From assembly GCF_963675165.1 (NCBI RefSeq), contig NC_087387.1, forward strand, positions 2,159,501 through 2,223,500: DNA of 64,000 bases. The letters run 5' to 3'. The position numbers were made by a program, and so were the translations under genes. The stretch comes from Halichondria panicea (taxonomy: Eukaryota; Porifera; Demospongiae; Suberitida; Halichondriidae). Below, piece after piece: positions 43,981 through 56,059 of this stretch. The notes beneath the pieces are model-generated. The model was not told where the DNA came from and searched no databases. It saw only the letters and a program-made list of their open reading frames with translations. How positions within the stretch are numbered: the stretch's first letter is position 1; every line of letters starts with the position of its first letter.

Positions 43981-46699
43981 GCCAAAAATGAAAATTCAGT
44001 ACGGCCGAGCAAGTATTAGCACAATCATGCAGTTATTGTGGTCACCCTATATGCTGGTCACTCTTATAATACAGCCAGGATAAACAATTATAATTATAGC
44101 TTTCGATAAAACTTAAAACATTGCGCGTTGTGTGTTCCTTATATGGAAAATAGTGACACATTGTAGTCTGTATTAGTACTGATATAAAGAACGTGCAACG
44201 TGCAACGCTTTTATAGATGTTTTGCAAAGGCTTTGCAAACTCCAGGAATTTCGAGGGTCAATAATAATTATGAGTTAGGAATTTCATTACAAAACTACAT
44301 GACAATACATTCTCTTTGCAAGGCCTATCAACTTACGTATGTGCTCTCTTTTTTCAAATAGTCTAGTAGACTCCTGTTCGTCATATAAGGCATCACCATG
44401 GAAACACCGGGTTCGGCATCAAGACACACCCCAATCAGAGGCATGACGTGAGGGTGGTGGAATTCTTGCATTTTGGTGATCTCACTCACCATGCTCTGTA
44501 CGTCATTCTGAGTGAACAGACCTGGGGAGAGGGGGAGGAGGGGGGTATTATAATAAATTATACTCATAAGTAGCTATAGGACTTGTGCATGTGTCCGCTC
44601 TTAGACAAGAGAAAGTTTGGAGGTACACATATAAACTCTGCCGGGAGACTTGTTTCAAAAACGCACGGGTATATATGAAATATATATGCTTATAATTTAT
44701 AGTTAACCTTTTAGTGTCTTCAAAGCCACACCCCTCATGGCAACGTTGTTCCAGTCCATTAGTAATCCTTTGTACACAATCCCAAAGGCTCCTAGAAATG
44801 GGAATAAACCAAACATTATCAAACTGCCAGAGATGGACAAGAGAATGAAGTCTGACAAGCATTACTAATAATATTCTTGTAATGTGGATCCCATGCACTT
44901 GAAGGTGTTCAAACTATAATTATGATAGTTCTTGGCTGGTAACTATAGTTCGCCAAAGAAAAGTGGGATCTATCCATTACGTAGTTACCTTGACCAACTG
45001 CATCTTGCAATTTCAGATTAGAGCTGGGAATTCTCATTGATTCTGGAACATACTTCAAAATCTCCCGCGTTTGATATTCTGCAGAATGAGAAATGCATGA
45101 GATTGATTTGAATGCCCATACACATGCAACATACAGTATATATACATACCTATAAGAGTTCCTGGGCCAGACAACTTCCTCATTCTATAAAAGGTTTATA
45201 ATGGCAATAATATACACAGCACAGTAGCTACCACAGTTCAAATACTATACTATACATGCAGACACTGTTGGGGCACCTTTTCTACTTTTATGGCTCAGCC
45301 ATCGTAAAGAGCTCACCTTATAGTAGACACTCTTAACTTTTCTACTTTGTTTCGTACCGACCTTTTCGTACAGAGACAGCAAACTATCGCCAATATAGCA
45401 AGAGCAGCCACAACCATGACAGCGGTGACGCTGATAATCACAGGGTCACCTCCCTGACTGATTGACCGAGCCGTGGACACTGTTGGGTCTAGGGATAAAA
45501 TCAGGCAATTATGTATAATTTTTATGTCAACAGAATGGCAATAACTACAGAGGAACTCAAACAATTTGGGGACAATATACAAAGCATGTAACTGAATTAA
45601 GTTATACAGGAGAAAGAATTGTACCTAAGCCTATTTCCTTGTCATAAAAAAGTACACTAATTTTGTCACGGGACTACTGCTATTACACTGAATATATATA
45701 CACCAGTATATACAAGGCACACATACATATGTAGTATACCCAGGGCTTACTTTCTATGCACACAGGTTCTGTGGCTGTCCAATTTCCAGTGTCACATATC
45801 CTATAGCTAGTGGCATTTCCATCCAGCCTCAATCCATCGTCACAAGTGTACATTGCAACAGTTCCATTCGGTCTAGTGGCATTAAACAGACTTTCCATCA
45901 TATCGTATTCCAAGACACCGTTGTCAATTGGAGGCAGGTCACGGCAAAAGGCTACAATAATGAACAAAACCTTGAGTTTTAATTTGTGTTTGTTGAATTC
46001 AAAAATCAAACTAGGTAAAAGCCAAGTACCAGAGATTTGCTTGGTAGAAAATAGAGGCTATATATGTAACAGTGTCCCACATATAGCCTCGAAATAAGGC
46101 CTATATAGACGACTGTAACCTGCCCGGAAATATTTGATTATTATACTTTTACTAGGCCAGTGCGAAAATAACAATTCTAGGTGTAATGCAGCAATGAACC
46201 ATACCTTTACATGTCGGCATTGTACCCAACCATTCACTGTTGTTACATGTCCTGTTTTCATCTCCAGAGAGAGTGTATCCTTGATTACAGGTGTGAGTGG
46301 CAACAGTACCATACGGCCTCAGAGGGTAACCATTAAAACTATAGGAGATGTTTCCATTGGACAACGGGGGAAGATGATCACACTGACCTGCGTACATTCA
46401 ACATCAGCAACATAAATTGTAACAGTAGTCTAAGAACGTTTCAAATAATAATCTAAACTCTAAAATCAACACATTTTGGTGACCGTCTAAGAACCCAGAA
46501 GTGTTCTACACTTGACCTGCATGCATACGTATGTAGGTTACTTGAACATCAATTAAAAGTGGAACCAATGTGGATTGGGACCTAGGGTTGATTTCTATGT
46601 ATAAGTACCATCAACTGCATGGGTATATATAAACACATATTCTTTGAACTGCAACAGCAATCATTAGACGTAAATCATACAATCGACAAACTATAGAAA

Positions 46700-46935
46700 G
46701 GGGCTTAATTTTCGCCGTTTTCGTGGGTTGGCAATCCTACACAGAAATTAAGTCCAGGAAAATTGTTCTTTAATAGCTGTAACGTGCAAAGATTAAAGAC
46801 ATGGCTTCCGGTAAGCTGTCTCCCACGAACATTGTGCAACGAAATGCTTTTAGAGGCCATTCCACGAAATATAAGTGCATGCGCATGCCTCAAAAATTTC
46901 GCACTATACGGTATATAGTGATTGTAGGGACACAT
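46700..46935. repeat. diverged MITE in the receptor pseudogene intron
   Basis: The right end CGCACTATACGGTATA resembles family C/H termini; the left boundary is unclear. Confidence 0.35.
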
Positions 46936-47329
46936 TAATGATAATTAAGCGTGACAGCTGTATACGTACGTACCTTGATCGTCTATAATGGTGATGGTGT
47001 AACTTTGTCGTGGTAAATAACAGTTTTCACTAGCATCACATTCAACAAATATTTCCAATTTTTCAATTGGTTCCGGAATGTCATCATCAATTATGGGCAC
47101 GATAAATCGATTAACGGGAGCTGAATTACGGCGTCTCCATCTCATGTTACTATTGCCTGATCCTGGGCGTACACCAGTTAAAGTACAGTCCTCTCCTGCA
47201 TGTGAAAAAAATGTTTGGAATCTACAACATTCATTGTCTTTTAACTAGGATTTAATTGGCATGCACTCCATGTTCACAGTAGAACAAGTTCCTAATGTCT
47301 GTGTTTCTATGATGGTAAATAGAGACCCA

Positions 47330-47530
47330 CAAAAACATTTGCAATGTGCTATAGGATTGGCTGGGGGAAACACCAAAAAGCGTAGAAACAAGAAAGCGGA
47401 CTGGGGCAAGAAGAGCATACTACACTAATCCGTTACATATCTAAGGCTACATGTATGTATACCTTAATTTTTTGGCTGGTAGTTTTTCCACGCTATTTTT
47501 GTGGTTTTCCTGGCCAATTGTTCAATCTAT
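47330..47530. repeat. diverged relative of the 28.7 kb long-TIR element
   Basis: AAAAACATTTGCAATGTG at the left and TTTTCCTGGCCAATTGTTC at the right are inverted relatives of the 28743 arms. It lies in the intron between the two Calx-beta exons. Confidence 0.5.
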
Positions 47531-50136
47531 GGTCCGACAACCGTGCACCTAACATTAATTTTTGCTGAATCAGTATTTTTATAAAACTTGTCTTTAGAGG
47601 TACGTGTTGCACTCTTCTTAGACTTAGTCCTCTGTCTTGTATTGTTAGGTCTAGTAATAGGAGCTAACTCTCTCAACAACATCTGTAAAGGCAAGTTTTA
47701 TTAATAAATGCTGATTCAGCAAATATTAATGCTAGTCGGACCTCCTCTGGGGTTCTGATTCTATTGGAGTGGTGCTGTCATTAATTAGAAGAAAGACGGT
47801 AGCCTATGTATTTATTGCTCGCCCTACATTATTTTACCTTCTGTTGCAGACAAATTTCTAGTAACAGCAAAAGCTCTTGTTACTGTTGAACGGTCCCCCC
47901 TTGTTATCAAGAACTCCATATCCACTTGACCCACTGTTTCCAAAACATTCATGTCTTGAGCTTCAATCCAAGCCACTACAAGAGGAAAGAAGTGAAGTGA
48001 AATTAAGGACACATTTTAGGTGGTATAGAACTTACGTCCTATTGGTTTCATCGCAAATGGAAGAGGGTAAGCAAATGAAATTTCCTTAGCAAAACCGTAT
48101 GCATATCCCCAGAACGGTACATCACTAGAAAAATGTATATCAAATTCATCTACTCCGAAGACTCCAGTAGCTCCCCGCCCACACACCATTGATGCAATAC
48201 AGTCCACACTACAATCGATGGTAGTGAAACCATCAGTTGGTGTGTATGCATCTCCATTGACTAGTAATCCTTGAGTGTTTGGTTCGTAATCACTTTCCCG
48301 GAGAGTATAGCTTAAGGACACAGAAGAAGGATCTGACAGACTTGTGAGACTGTACCGAGTTAGATAGGAATCGACAGGTGGTATGTACACCATCGAGGGA
48401 CTGATGATTAGATTAGTGAAGTTCAAATTATCGACTGAACTTCCAAGGGTGTAGCTCATCACTGTAATCGGACGTGTTGACTGGACGCTGCAAAATGTAC
48501 GACTGTTATGTGGTGTTCTGCACTCCACATATTGGCCTCGATTTATAACAGCGGTCATAGACCGACCAAAGCCTGATAGGAGGACTCTTCGACCATTACT
48601 ACTAGCAGAGACTGGCTCACATAGACAGTTCACTTGTATAGAGGCTTCATCGCTGACAGTACCAATTCTATATACTTCACCACTTTGTCGAAGATCAAAT
48701 GGTGCAAGAAAAAACATATCACCGTGGTGGTGGAATTTGTTCTACCAGATAATCGCAAGTTCCATCGTTGGTAGGTTTTCCACATTGATGGCCACTGAAA
48801 ACAGACAAAGGTTTGTCAGATGTAATGATAGAGCTGGTTAAATCATTCACATTACTAAGCATCAGAGTGTCGAAGCGATTGAAGTGCACTCTGTATGTCG
48901 ATTCTACCCGAGTGTTAGTGATAGCAGGGTTTGGTCTCACCCAGGAGGGATGAAGCTGTCTTTGTGATGTTATCATTTGAATACGTGTGTCATCCTGACA
49001 TGGTGTGATGAGAAACTGACTCTCAAAAGTTCCTCCACCATTTGCATCTGACGAGAATATGAAATATTGGTAATCTTTCGCTGTTGGAAACTCGACACAG
49101 TTAATAGCCATGAAGGCATCAGCTGAGGAGGCCATGTCATTATTACTGCTGAGAGCATATACGAGGAGCTCATCATTTGGGTTAAAATCAGTCCTTTTTG
49201 TCTATCATTTGTAGATCCATCATTATCGCCGTCACTCTGTACTGATAAGTCTGGCCGTCCGTTACTCACTCCACCAGCTTGCAATTGAATGACTGTGAAA
49301 TACCCCCCCTCTGTGCTGTGCCAGTACGAGAGAACAATCTACTGTCAGGTGATACCTCGTTGAATCCAACCAAGCCAGGAAGCCTCGTTTCAATAGTTAA
49401 AGCAGACACATCTTGTTTCGTCGTAATATAAAGTGATATTTCGGACCGTCCAACAGCATTTCTCATAAATGCAAAAGCAAATTTATTGCCTCTGGTTTTA
49501 AGAGAATTGGAATCTATGGAAATAATGTCATTATGAGAGGTACATACTTTGTGACCTGTAGGGGGTTTGTTTATAATGATAAACTTTTTTAGAAAGCTTT
49601 TTATGCATGGTCTCACACTTATACATCATCCTGTACTGAGGTGGTGGTACATCGTAACTAGGGTAAATACGTAGACACTATACGCAGGTGCCTTGTGGGA
49701 AGCTCTGATTTAGTTTATGTTGAACTTAACGTGAAAAAATGAAGAAAATCTTACATGATAAGATTGAGACGCTTGCATTAATTTGCAAGCGCTTAGTTAA
49801 TAAGGTACTGGATGTAAGAACCGCCAAATAAGCTGTGTCAGCTTCAGGTTTCTAGTAGATCTACCGTCCTCGAGTAAACAATAATAAAACAGCACATAAT
49901 TATGCATGTTAAGCGTGTGTATTTACTAGTAATAATTTAGGTTTTGTGATTTTATTGTTGCGAATTGATCAACCCTCACAAAGTTCGCATAACTATGTTT
50001 GATGCTCGAAAAACATTCTAGTAATACGGTAAAATACCAGAACTTATCACGTGCTTTAATATCGAAATCCCACTCGTTAGATCGGTCTTCTCGTGGGCGT
50101 CTAGCCAAGCATACACAGCAGTTGCACACATGGGGC

Positions 50137-50176
50137 TAGCCTCGATTCCAGGCCGCTGAGGCTGGAGTCGAGGCTA
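50137..50176. mobile_element. 40-bp hairpin MITE, perfect 9-bp target duplication
   Basis: TAGCCTCGATTCCAGGCCGC followed by its imperfect inverse ending GTCGAGGCTA. ACATGGGGC flanks both sides (50128-50136 and 50177-50185). The shortest member of the family. Confidence 0.88.
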
Positions 50177-51306
50177 ACATGGGGCTAACAATCTGAATAC
50201 GATGTGGTATGTGCAGACTTTGTTTGGGATGCCTAGCATACATAGCAGTTGGGGCTAACAACAAATGTAAAATTATACAGCAATGACGATAATTATGGTA
50301 TGCACGGACTTCGTTCGGGATGTCAGGCTTGGCCGCATGTCATTCAACACGCCGGAAGAAACATTAACTCTATTGCATGACCTATAGCTAATTATGCTGC
50401 ACTAGTATGCTATTATGTATTACACCTATCCCTTGTGTTCAATCATAAATAAGGCGGTAACTATTTACCGCTCACGGTATTTTCGAACGAGTAATGGAGG
50501 AGGCGGTGACCCTTTACCGCAAGTGGTATTGCCATATTTAGTGGCGGCATAAGAGGGCGGCAAGCGGGTGACTCCTATCGGCCACCATACAGTTCAAATG
50601 ATGTAGTTGAGAAACTCTCGAGTCCTCCATGCTCAGTGCTTAAATCAGGATGGATCAACGATGCAGGAATACTCATTGATAGGAAATTCTCCAGACCCAT
50701 GCATGCATGTTTTCGACCTATGACGTTCTTGGGGCTAGTGCGAAACTAAGTTAATTGACATCGAAAATTGGTTTACTGACCTCTCTACTGTAGTGGTGTG
50801 GTCATTTGAACCTCGATCCTCGAAAATAACCTGTATGTAGTCTCATAAATCATACATATAACTTAAACCAACTGAAAAGGAACATTTTAAGCTTACAGAC
50901 ACTATAAACTAAACTTGGCTAAAAGTAGTCTGAAAGAGCACTGACCAAGGTCAAGTACTTCGCACCTCCTCTGGTCCATGCAGAGGAGGTTCAACATGAT
51001 CACGTGATCGATACAGTTTTTAACTTAGTTACACTCATTTTCCCATGCTTATCAGAATGAAATTATGCTACAAAACTTGGGGACAAAATACACTAGAAAG
51101 TTTCTGTTCCGTTTGCGTAGTACTCTGTGTTTGTTTTTGTTTTGATTCTGTTACACGTAAGCAAAACAATCATTTTAGTGCATGTGCACTTAAACTTGCA
51201 ATAGTGTGTTGACTTACACAAATTGCTAAATTGGATTCGTAGTAAGGCATTTGCATGCCCCTTTCTACTAGCCCCTCCCTTTCATTTTTCCTGGATCCGC
51301 CCCTGG

Positions 51307-51438
51307 TATCTATAATAATGGTAACGTGAGAAACAACCTTAGGAAAACGCATGTACAACCTACTCTAGTTGCACACTGTTCTATATATCATTTATTTACA
51401 ATTATACATGAATATTCGACAAGACATTCACAGGCAAT

Positions 51439-51535
<97 letters not shown>

Positions 51536-51660
51536 AATATCAGTATCTATGGTAACGTGAGAAAAAACCTTAGAAAAGTCACATGAATGACAACGCATGT
51601 ACAACCTCCTCTAGTTGCACACTGTTCTATTATTTATTTACAATTATACATGAATATTCA
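51307..51660. repeat. CA microsatellite between two ~115-bp direct repeats
   Basis: A (CA)n tract of about 47 units (51438-51532) lies between direct copies of a block with GGTAACGTGAGAAA, CGCATGTACAACCT, TAGTTGCACACTGTTCTAT and ATTATACATGAATATTC (51318-51418 and 51551-51660). Confidence 0.85.
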
Positions 51661-52117
51661 TTTCATCTAAAGAAGAAAATAAAGCTTGTCGATACGAACG
51701 TACCAAGACGGATTTTCGGTCAGTATCCTTCTTTGTAGAGTATTCTCTTTGTAGTCGACACTACAATTGGTGTGTTGTTTGAACCTGAACCTCTATCATA
51801 ATTGATGTCTATTTTTTGCAATTCGCAAAATTTAGTTCTACGAAAAAAAACACTAAACGATCGATGTGCGTTCACCATTTATAGCAATTTTTAAATATTT
51901 TGTTGAATTGAACTGACACTGAAAGGGTTGTATACAGGAGGTTAAGATAAGGAATACATGTAATGGTATAAGAAATTATGAGCAATGACAAAGTTATACA
52001 TTGGAGCTAGGTATATAGGTCCAATCTCATAATTAAATGTGGGTCTAGTGATAAACTATAACCATAAATCTACACAAGATAATCACTAATATCCACTCCA
52101 ATTAACAGTCTTAACAG

Positions 52118-53116
52118 TCAGGGCCGCCACAGGAAATGATAGCGACAAACTTCTTGCGGAGAGACTAGCATTTTTTCCCAGTGCTTTCTCGCATCCTTCT
52201 GGGCTACATCTGGCCCAATGTATACTCTGCCAATTAAATCATCTAGCTTCATGTGATCGTAGTCATAAACTGTAAAGCACAATTTACAGTCATTAATAGA
52301 CAGATCTTGTAGGTCAAACTGGAAGGGTTCGTGGAAATCAGGGTTGAGGTCATTCGTCTTTTGACTTGATTTCCACTTCCTTAATATCTTCTTCTTGTAG
52401 AGAAGCTTGACTTTTACATATGGATCTGAAAGAGAATAATTATGAGTTAAATTTGTAACACTACAATGTTTATGTATACGCAGGAATATTAATTTAAATA
52501 GGCATCATTATTAGCCAACCTGATGTGCCCATTATGTCTTTTTTTGGTAAGTTCGTCAATTTCATCACCGTACCCTTCAAACTGTTGACGTAATCATCAT
52601 AAGCGAGGGACAGAAGAATGGTTCCGCTGCTGTCTGCCTGTGCAATTGAACAAAACCTGAATAACGCTCTACAATGCATGCTATGATTGCTGTATACTTA
52701 ACTGTACATACCTTCTTTTCTTTTTTATGGACTTCATTATCAAAATACATCGTACTTCCTGTGAAGTCCGCATCTTCAAGAGAAATGGTCACTCCGCCAA
52801 TCTTTGTGTCATGATCGTAGACATACAATTGCAGTATCATGTCGCCTGTATCACATGGATACACATTTTTGAATACAAATTTCTCGTCAAAAATCGGATT
52901 CAAACATTTCTCAACTATATTTGATTTAGCTTTGTCTTGATTTGGATACAGGATAATTTCCACATAGGGATCACTAGTACCACAACGATCCATTGCAGGA
53001 AGATTGCAGGCTGACAATAAATGCACAGTTAAAACTGAGTGAACCACATCATAATCCAGGAAAAATTTCAGTGTAGGATTGTCAGGAGGACTATCTACTT
53101 TCCAAGATGCTTGAGA
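52118..53116 (-). CDS. synaptotagmin-like protein, tandem C2A-C2B (5' end not found)
   Basis: Exons 53116-52712, 52637-52520 and 52425-52118 join in phase to 276 residues ending YHFLWRP-stop. C2A runs from LKFFLDYDVVHSVLTVHLLS through DRCGTSDPYVEI to VYDHDTKIGG. C2B runs from GTILLSLAYDDYVNSLKGTV through IMGTSDPYVKVKLLYKKK and VYDYDHMKLDD to HWEKMLVSPQ, the C-terminal signature of synaptotagmin-type C2B. Loop Asp residues are present in both domains; C2A loop 3 looks shortened and may lack one Ca2+ ligand. The family acts in Ca2+-dependent membrane fusion and traffic. The usual N-terminal transmembrane exon was not found upstream, so this may be a synaptotagmin, a Doc2-like protein or a 5' partial. 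The last exon lacks a Met but is clear. Confidence 0.82.
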
Positions 53117-53234
53117 CTGTTTGGCAGAGATAGAACAGTTTGAACATGAGTCAAAAATTAATATAAACACAGGTGAACATACTGCCAATCCTATATATAT
53201 ATGTTTTACTAATAAGTATAGTCTGCTAGTACTG

Positions 53235-53300
53235 CATGTAGCTCATTGCCGTAAACTTTGGCGCCTACCATCGAGGTATCAGCATCCGCTGTGCTTTCAT
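53235..53300 (-). repeat. solo MITE family A terminus
   Basis: GGCGCCTACCATCGAGGTAT and CAGCATCCGCTGTGCTTTCA form the family A 5' end only. Confidence 0.5.
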
Positions 53301-53659
53301 TTTTAAAGCACTGAACAAAATTAGAATTTGTTTAAGAAGTGTTGTTCTTTTTGTTTCAAATAGCCGAAAGAGGTTGGTACTACTGTAAGATATGCTGAGC
53401 GACACCCAGAAAAATGTTTCGACTTTACTCAATCGTCTTATCCACCCATGTTCATGCCGCAACCACCAACAAGAAAAACACACATGAGATCTCTTACTGA
53501 TGTAGTGAGCGCAGAGAAAGGCCACATCACTAGCTGGACAGATATGTTTATTTAACCCTTACTTTGTTAATTTGTATGTGTCTCATTTTATTATCCATGA
53601 AAGTTTCAATGATTTTAAAAATTGCACTATTTCAACAAAATGACTGCATGCACTTTGCT

Positions 53660-53930
53660 TGAAAGTGAGTAAGTAAGTAAGTTTCTTGCCAAGCATTTTC
53701 TCCAAGTATATAGCCATTTTCAGGACATTCTGCACATGCAGGGGGTTTCCAAACGACTACAGCCTGGATTAGAAAGCGTTTCTATATATAGATTTGCAAT
53801 CGCTTTCACGAGGCAGATGACCGCTCGGGCTCAACTTCTCTAACCTAAACAATTCAACCATCTTTAAATGACTGCAGCAGTAACGTCACAACACCTTGTG
53901 GCCACTTATGAGATGGGCATGTCTGAGACA
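53660..53930 (-). repeat. dispersed repeat, family F, inverse copy
   Basis: Inverse of 29935-30205, from the AAGTAAGTAAGTTTCTTGCC end to CTTATGAGATGGGC. Confidence 0.55.
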
Positions 53931-54159
53931 CACCGTATTGTAATACATCTAGTGGAGACAGTATAGTAACAAGTCAAAAGCTTTATATATACCAGGAGCT
54001 CATGTGCTGACTATACTACCTTCTTTTATTCAAAATTAATATCTCCATTTTCATGCAGGTATGCTGTATTTATCAGTATGGTAGTGCATGGGCTCATGTA
54101 AAGTGTATCTAGAAAATGAAAGCACTAAATAATGCAGTGATGTCTTGTAATGATGTTAT

Positions 54160-54460
54160 GAATCACTGTAATGGACGTAATCACTGTTTACCGTAATGTA
54201 TGTAATCACCATAATGAGTGTAATCACCGTAATGGCTGTAATCACCGTAATAAGTGTACTCACCATAATGAGTGTAATCACCGTAATGGCTGTAATCACC
54301 GTAATAAGTGTACTCACCGTAATGAGTGTAATCACAGTAATCACCGTAATGGGTGTAATGGGTGTAATCACAGTAATGAATGGAATCACCGTAATCACCG
54401 TAATTTATGTACTCACCGTAATGGGTGTAATCACCGTAATGGTGTAATCACCGTAATGAG
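54160..54460 (+). repeat. 9-bp-based tandem repeat
   Basis: Units of GTAATCACC, GTAATGGCT, GTAATGAGT and GTACTCACC in about 33 copies, partly arranged as a 36-bp higher-order unit. Because 9 is divisible by 3, all frames stay open and give false ORFs. Confidence 0.9.
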
Positions 54461-54469
54461 TTTTTATAC

Positions 54470-55190
54470 ACACATTATATCATGATGAACATTTTTGCAT
54501 TACTGCATGCAGGATACAGAGAACCTAGAAAGAGGGGTAATGATCGACTGTTAAAAAGGATTGATGCCAAAAGTCCAAGTCTAAAGAATGGCTGCTTGCA
54601 GCTCTCTTCTCAGCTACTGATAGCTAGTGTTCTAGTGCAGAGCAACACTGTATGGACAAGTTTTCTACACACTCTTCTGAAAAGGCTGCAATGGCATTCC
54701 AAGTAAGCAAAAATAGGCATAACTCGAGAACGAACACATATACACACACACATAAACGCATTACTGCAGTGGCAGATCCAGAGGGGGTTCTTTGGGTTCA
54801 ATTGAACCCCCCTTTGAGAAAGAAGTGAGTGGGAGGCTCAAGCAACTAGTTAGCAAGTTGTTCCTTTCTTACTAGCTTTCACATGCACTTCTCACTTACC
54901 TTTAGTCCTTGTTAGTCCTGCGAAGCTTTGTCTGTGCAGTTTCAGTGACTATGAAGGCTAAAAACTCTCCAGCGTATAGTGCATGCAGACTGCTTATGAA
55001 AAGTGATGACCTTTTGTTTAGGAAAAAATTCGGTGTGTTAATACGCATGCCCACTGTTTCGAAGAAGTGCATGACAACCTTTTTTTTAGGTAACCCACTC
55101 AGAGCCCTGGAACCACCCTTTCAAGAATCCTGGATCCGTCACTGTACTGTATATACCTAGCTTGCGCATGCGCACCGAGACATAATAACA
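54470..55190 (+). mobile_element. MITE family A copy split by a CAGTGGC-ended MITE
   Basis: The family A interior runs to about 54763, is interrupted by 54769-55144, and resumes with the terminus CTTGCGCATGCGCACCGAGA and CATAATAAC. Confidence 0.65.
54769..55144. mobile_element. CAGTGGC-ended MITE, 5-bp flanking repeat
   Basis: Ends CAGTGGCAGATCCAGAGGGG and CTGGATCCGTCACTG, with TACTG immediately outside each end. Homologous to 29522-29903. Confidence 0.75.
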
Positions 55191-55319
55191 TGCTCTCAGT
55201 ACATGTACATGGCCACTACAAAGAAAACTAAGAAGGCTCACAACTAAAGACTCCAGAGAGAAAGTTGAGATAAACTAGCTATGAAGCTTCCCTGCTGGCC
55301 ACAGTAATTTTATTTGTTC

Positions 55320-55395
55320 ATAATCACTTAATGACATCCTTTAATCCGGAAATTTCATGTATTCGGAATAGTGAGGCTCTACTGTACAGCCTCCA
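55320..55395. repeat. pogo-like MITE right end
   Basis: GTATTCGGAATAGTGAGGCT followed by CTACTGTA; only one end is present. Confidence 0.4.
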
Positions 55396-55436
55396 CAACA
55401 ACAAGTTACTAGTTAAAATTTAATGTGGAAGATTTT

Positions 55437-55480
55437 TATGCCTCGGTGCGTGTGTTTGTGTTTGTGTGTGTGTGTGTGTG

Positions 55481-55532
<52 letters not shown>

Positions 55533-56052
55533 CTGCTACAGCTGCTCAAGGATCAATGAAGTGCAAATAAGAGTTTCTATAGGCTTCTAGTCATGACATT
55601 GTTTTCTTGGATTTATTTCGTGGATTTGCAAAATAATGCTTCGTTCTCGAGTTTTGCCTATAGTTTTGCTTACTTGGAATGCCATTGCAGCCTTTTCAGA
55701 AGAGTGCGTAGCAAAACTTGTTCACCGAGTGTTGCTACTCTACTTAGTAGTTAGCTTTGCACTAACTATATATATATTGGTAGCTGCAAGAGTGAGAAGA
55801 GAGCTGCAAGGCTCTTCTGATGCAGCCATTAATTTTAGACTTGAACTTTGGCATCCATTGTTTTTAACAACAATCATGGTCATTCATTTCCCACTCTTGA
55901 GTTTCCCTGTGATTCTGGATTCTGCCTGCTTGCAGCCAAATAAAATGTTCATCATGATAATTATAATGTGTGTATAAAACTATTAGTAGCTTTATGCTAT
56001 GTAGCTTTGGCATCTCCACCGAGGCATCAGCACCCGCGGTGCTTTCATTTGT
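55437..56052 (-). mobile_element. MITE family A, full copy with GT tract
   Basis: From TATGCCTCGGTGCGTGTG (55438) through a GT tract (to about 55530) and the conserved interior to CCGCGGTGCTTTCATT (56050). Confidence 0.75.
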
Positions 56053-56059
56053 AAAAGCT

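Larger units (their letters stand above)
44337..49513 (-). pseudogene. receptor tyrosine kinase: IgGFc-binding, Calx-beta, two sushi, TM, kinase N-lobe; broken
   Basis: Exons: 49513-48036 (IgGFc-binding domain), 47975-47838 and 47195-46974 (Calx-beta; VPIIDDDIPEPIEKLEIF), 46387-46205 (sushi 1), 45951-45751 (sushi 2), 45488-45317 (TM: IISVTAVMVVAALAILAIVC), 45184-45150, 45078-44989 (to glycine loop), 44791-44708 (GQGAFGIVYKG; VALKTLK) and 44521-44337 (HHPHVMPLIGV, NRSLLDYLKK). All junctions after the first exon are GT-AG and in phase. The first exon carries three frame breaks (near 49300, 49185 and 48720). No exon with the HRD or DFG motifs exists downstream before the gypsy relic or up to 41.1 kb. 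So the C-lobe is missing and the copy is probably dead, unless the assembly is wrong. No signal-peptide exon was found. Confidence 0.78.
49520..52117. other. upstream flank of the receptor pseudogene; no gene recognised
   Basis: Contains the 40-bp hairpin MITE at 50137, a block at 50870-50960 resembling 8330-8460 upstream of the intact paralogue, a CAGTGGCGG-type end near 51270-51305 and the duplicated CA-repeat locus at 51307-51660. Confidence 0.4.

Noticed and set aside
53265..53525. 86-codon minus-strand ORF upstream of the synaptotagmin-like gene as its N-terminal exon
   Set aside because: It runs into the family A terminus and has no transmembrane segment followed by a linker as expected for synaptotagmins.
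54156..54485. VITVM and CNHRN repeat proteins
   Set aside because: Result of a 9-bp repeat that cannot produce stops; low complexity.
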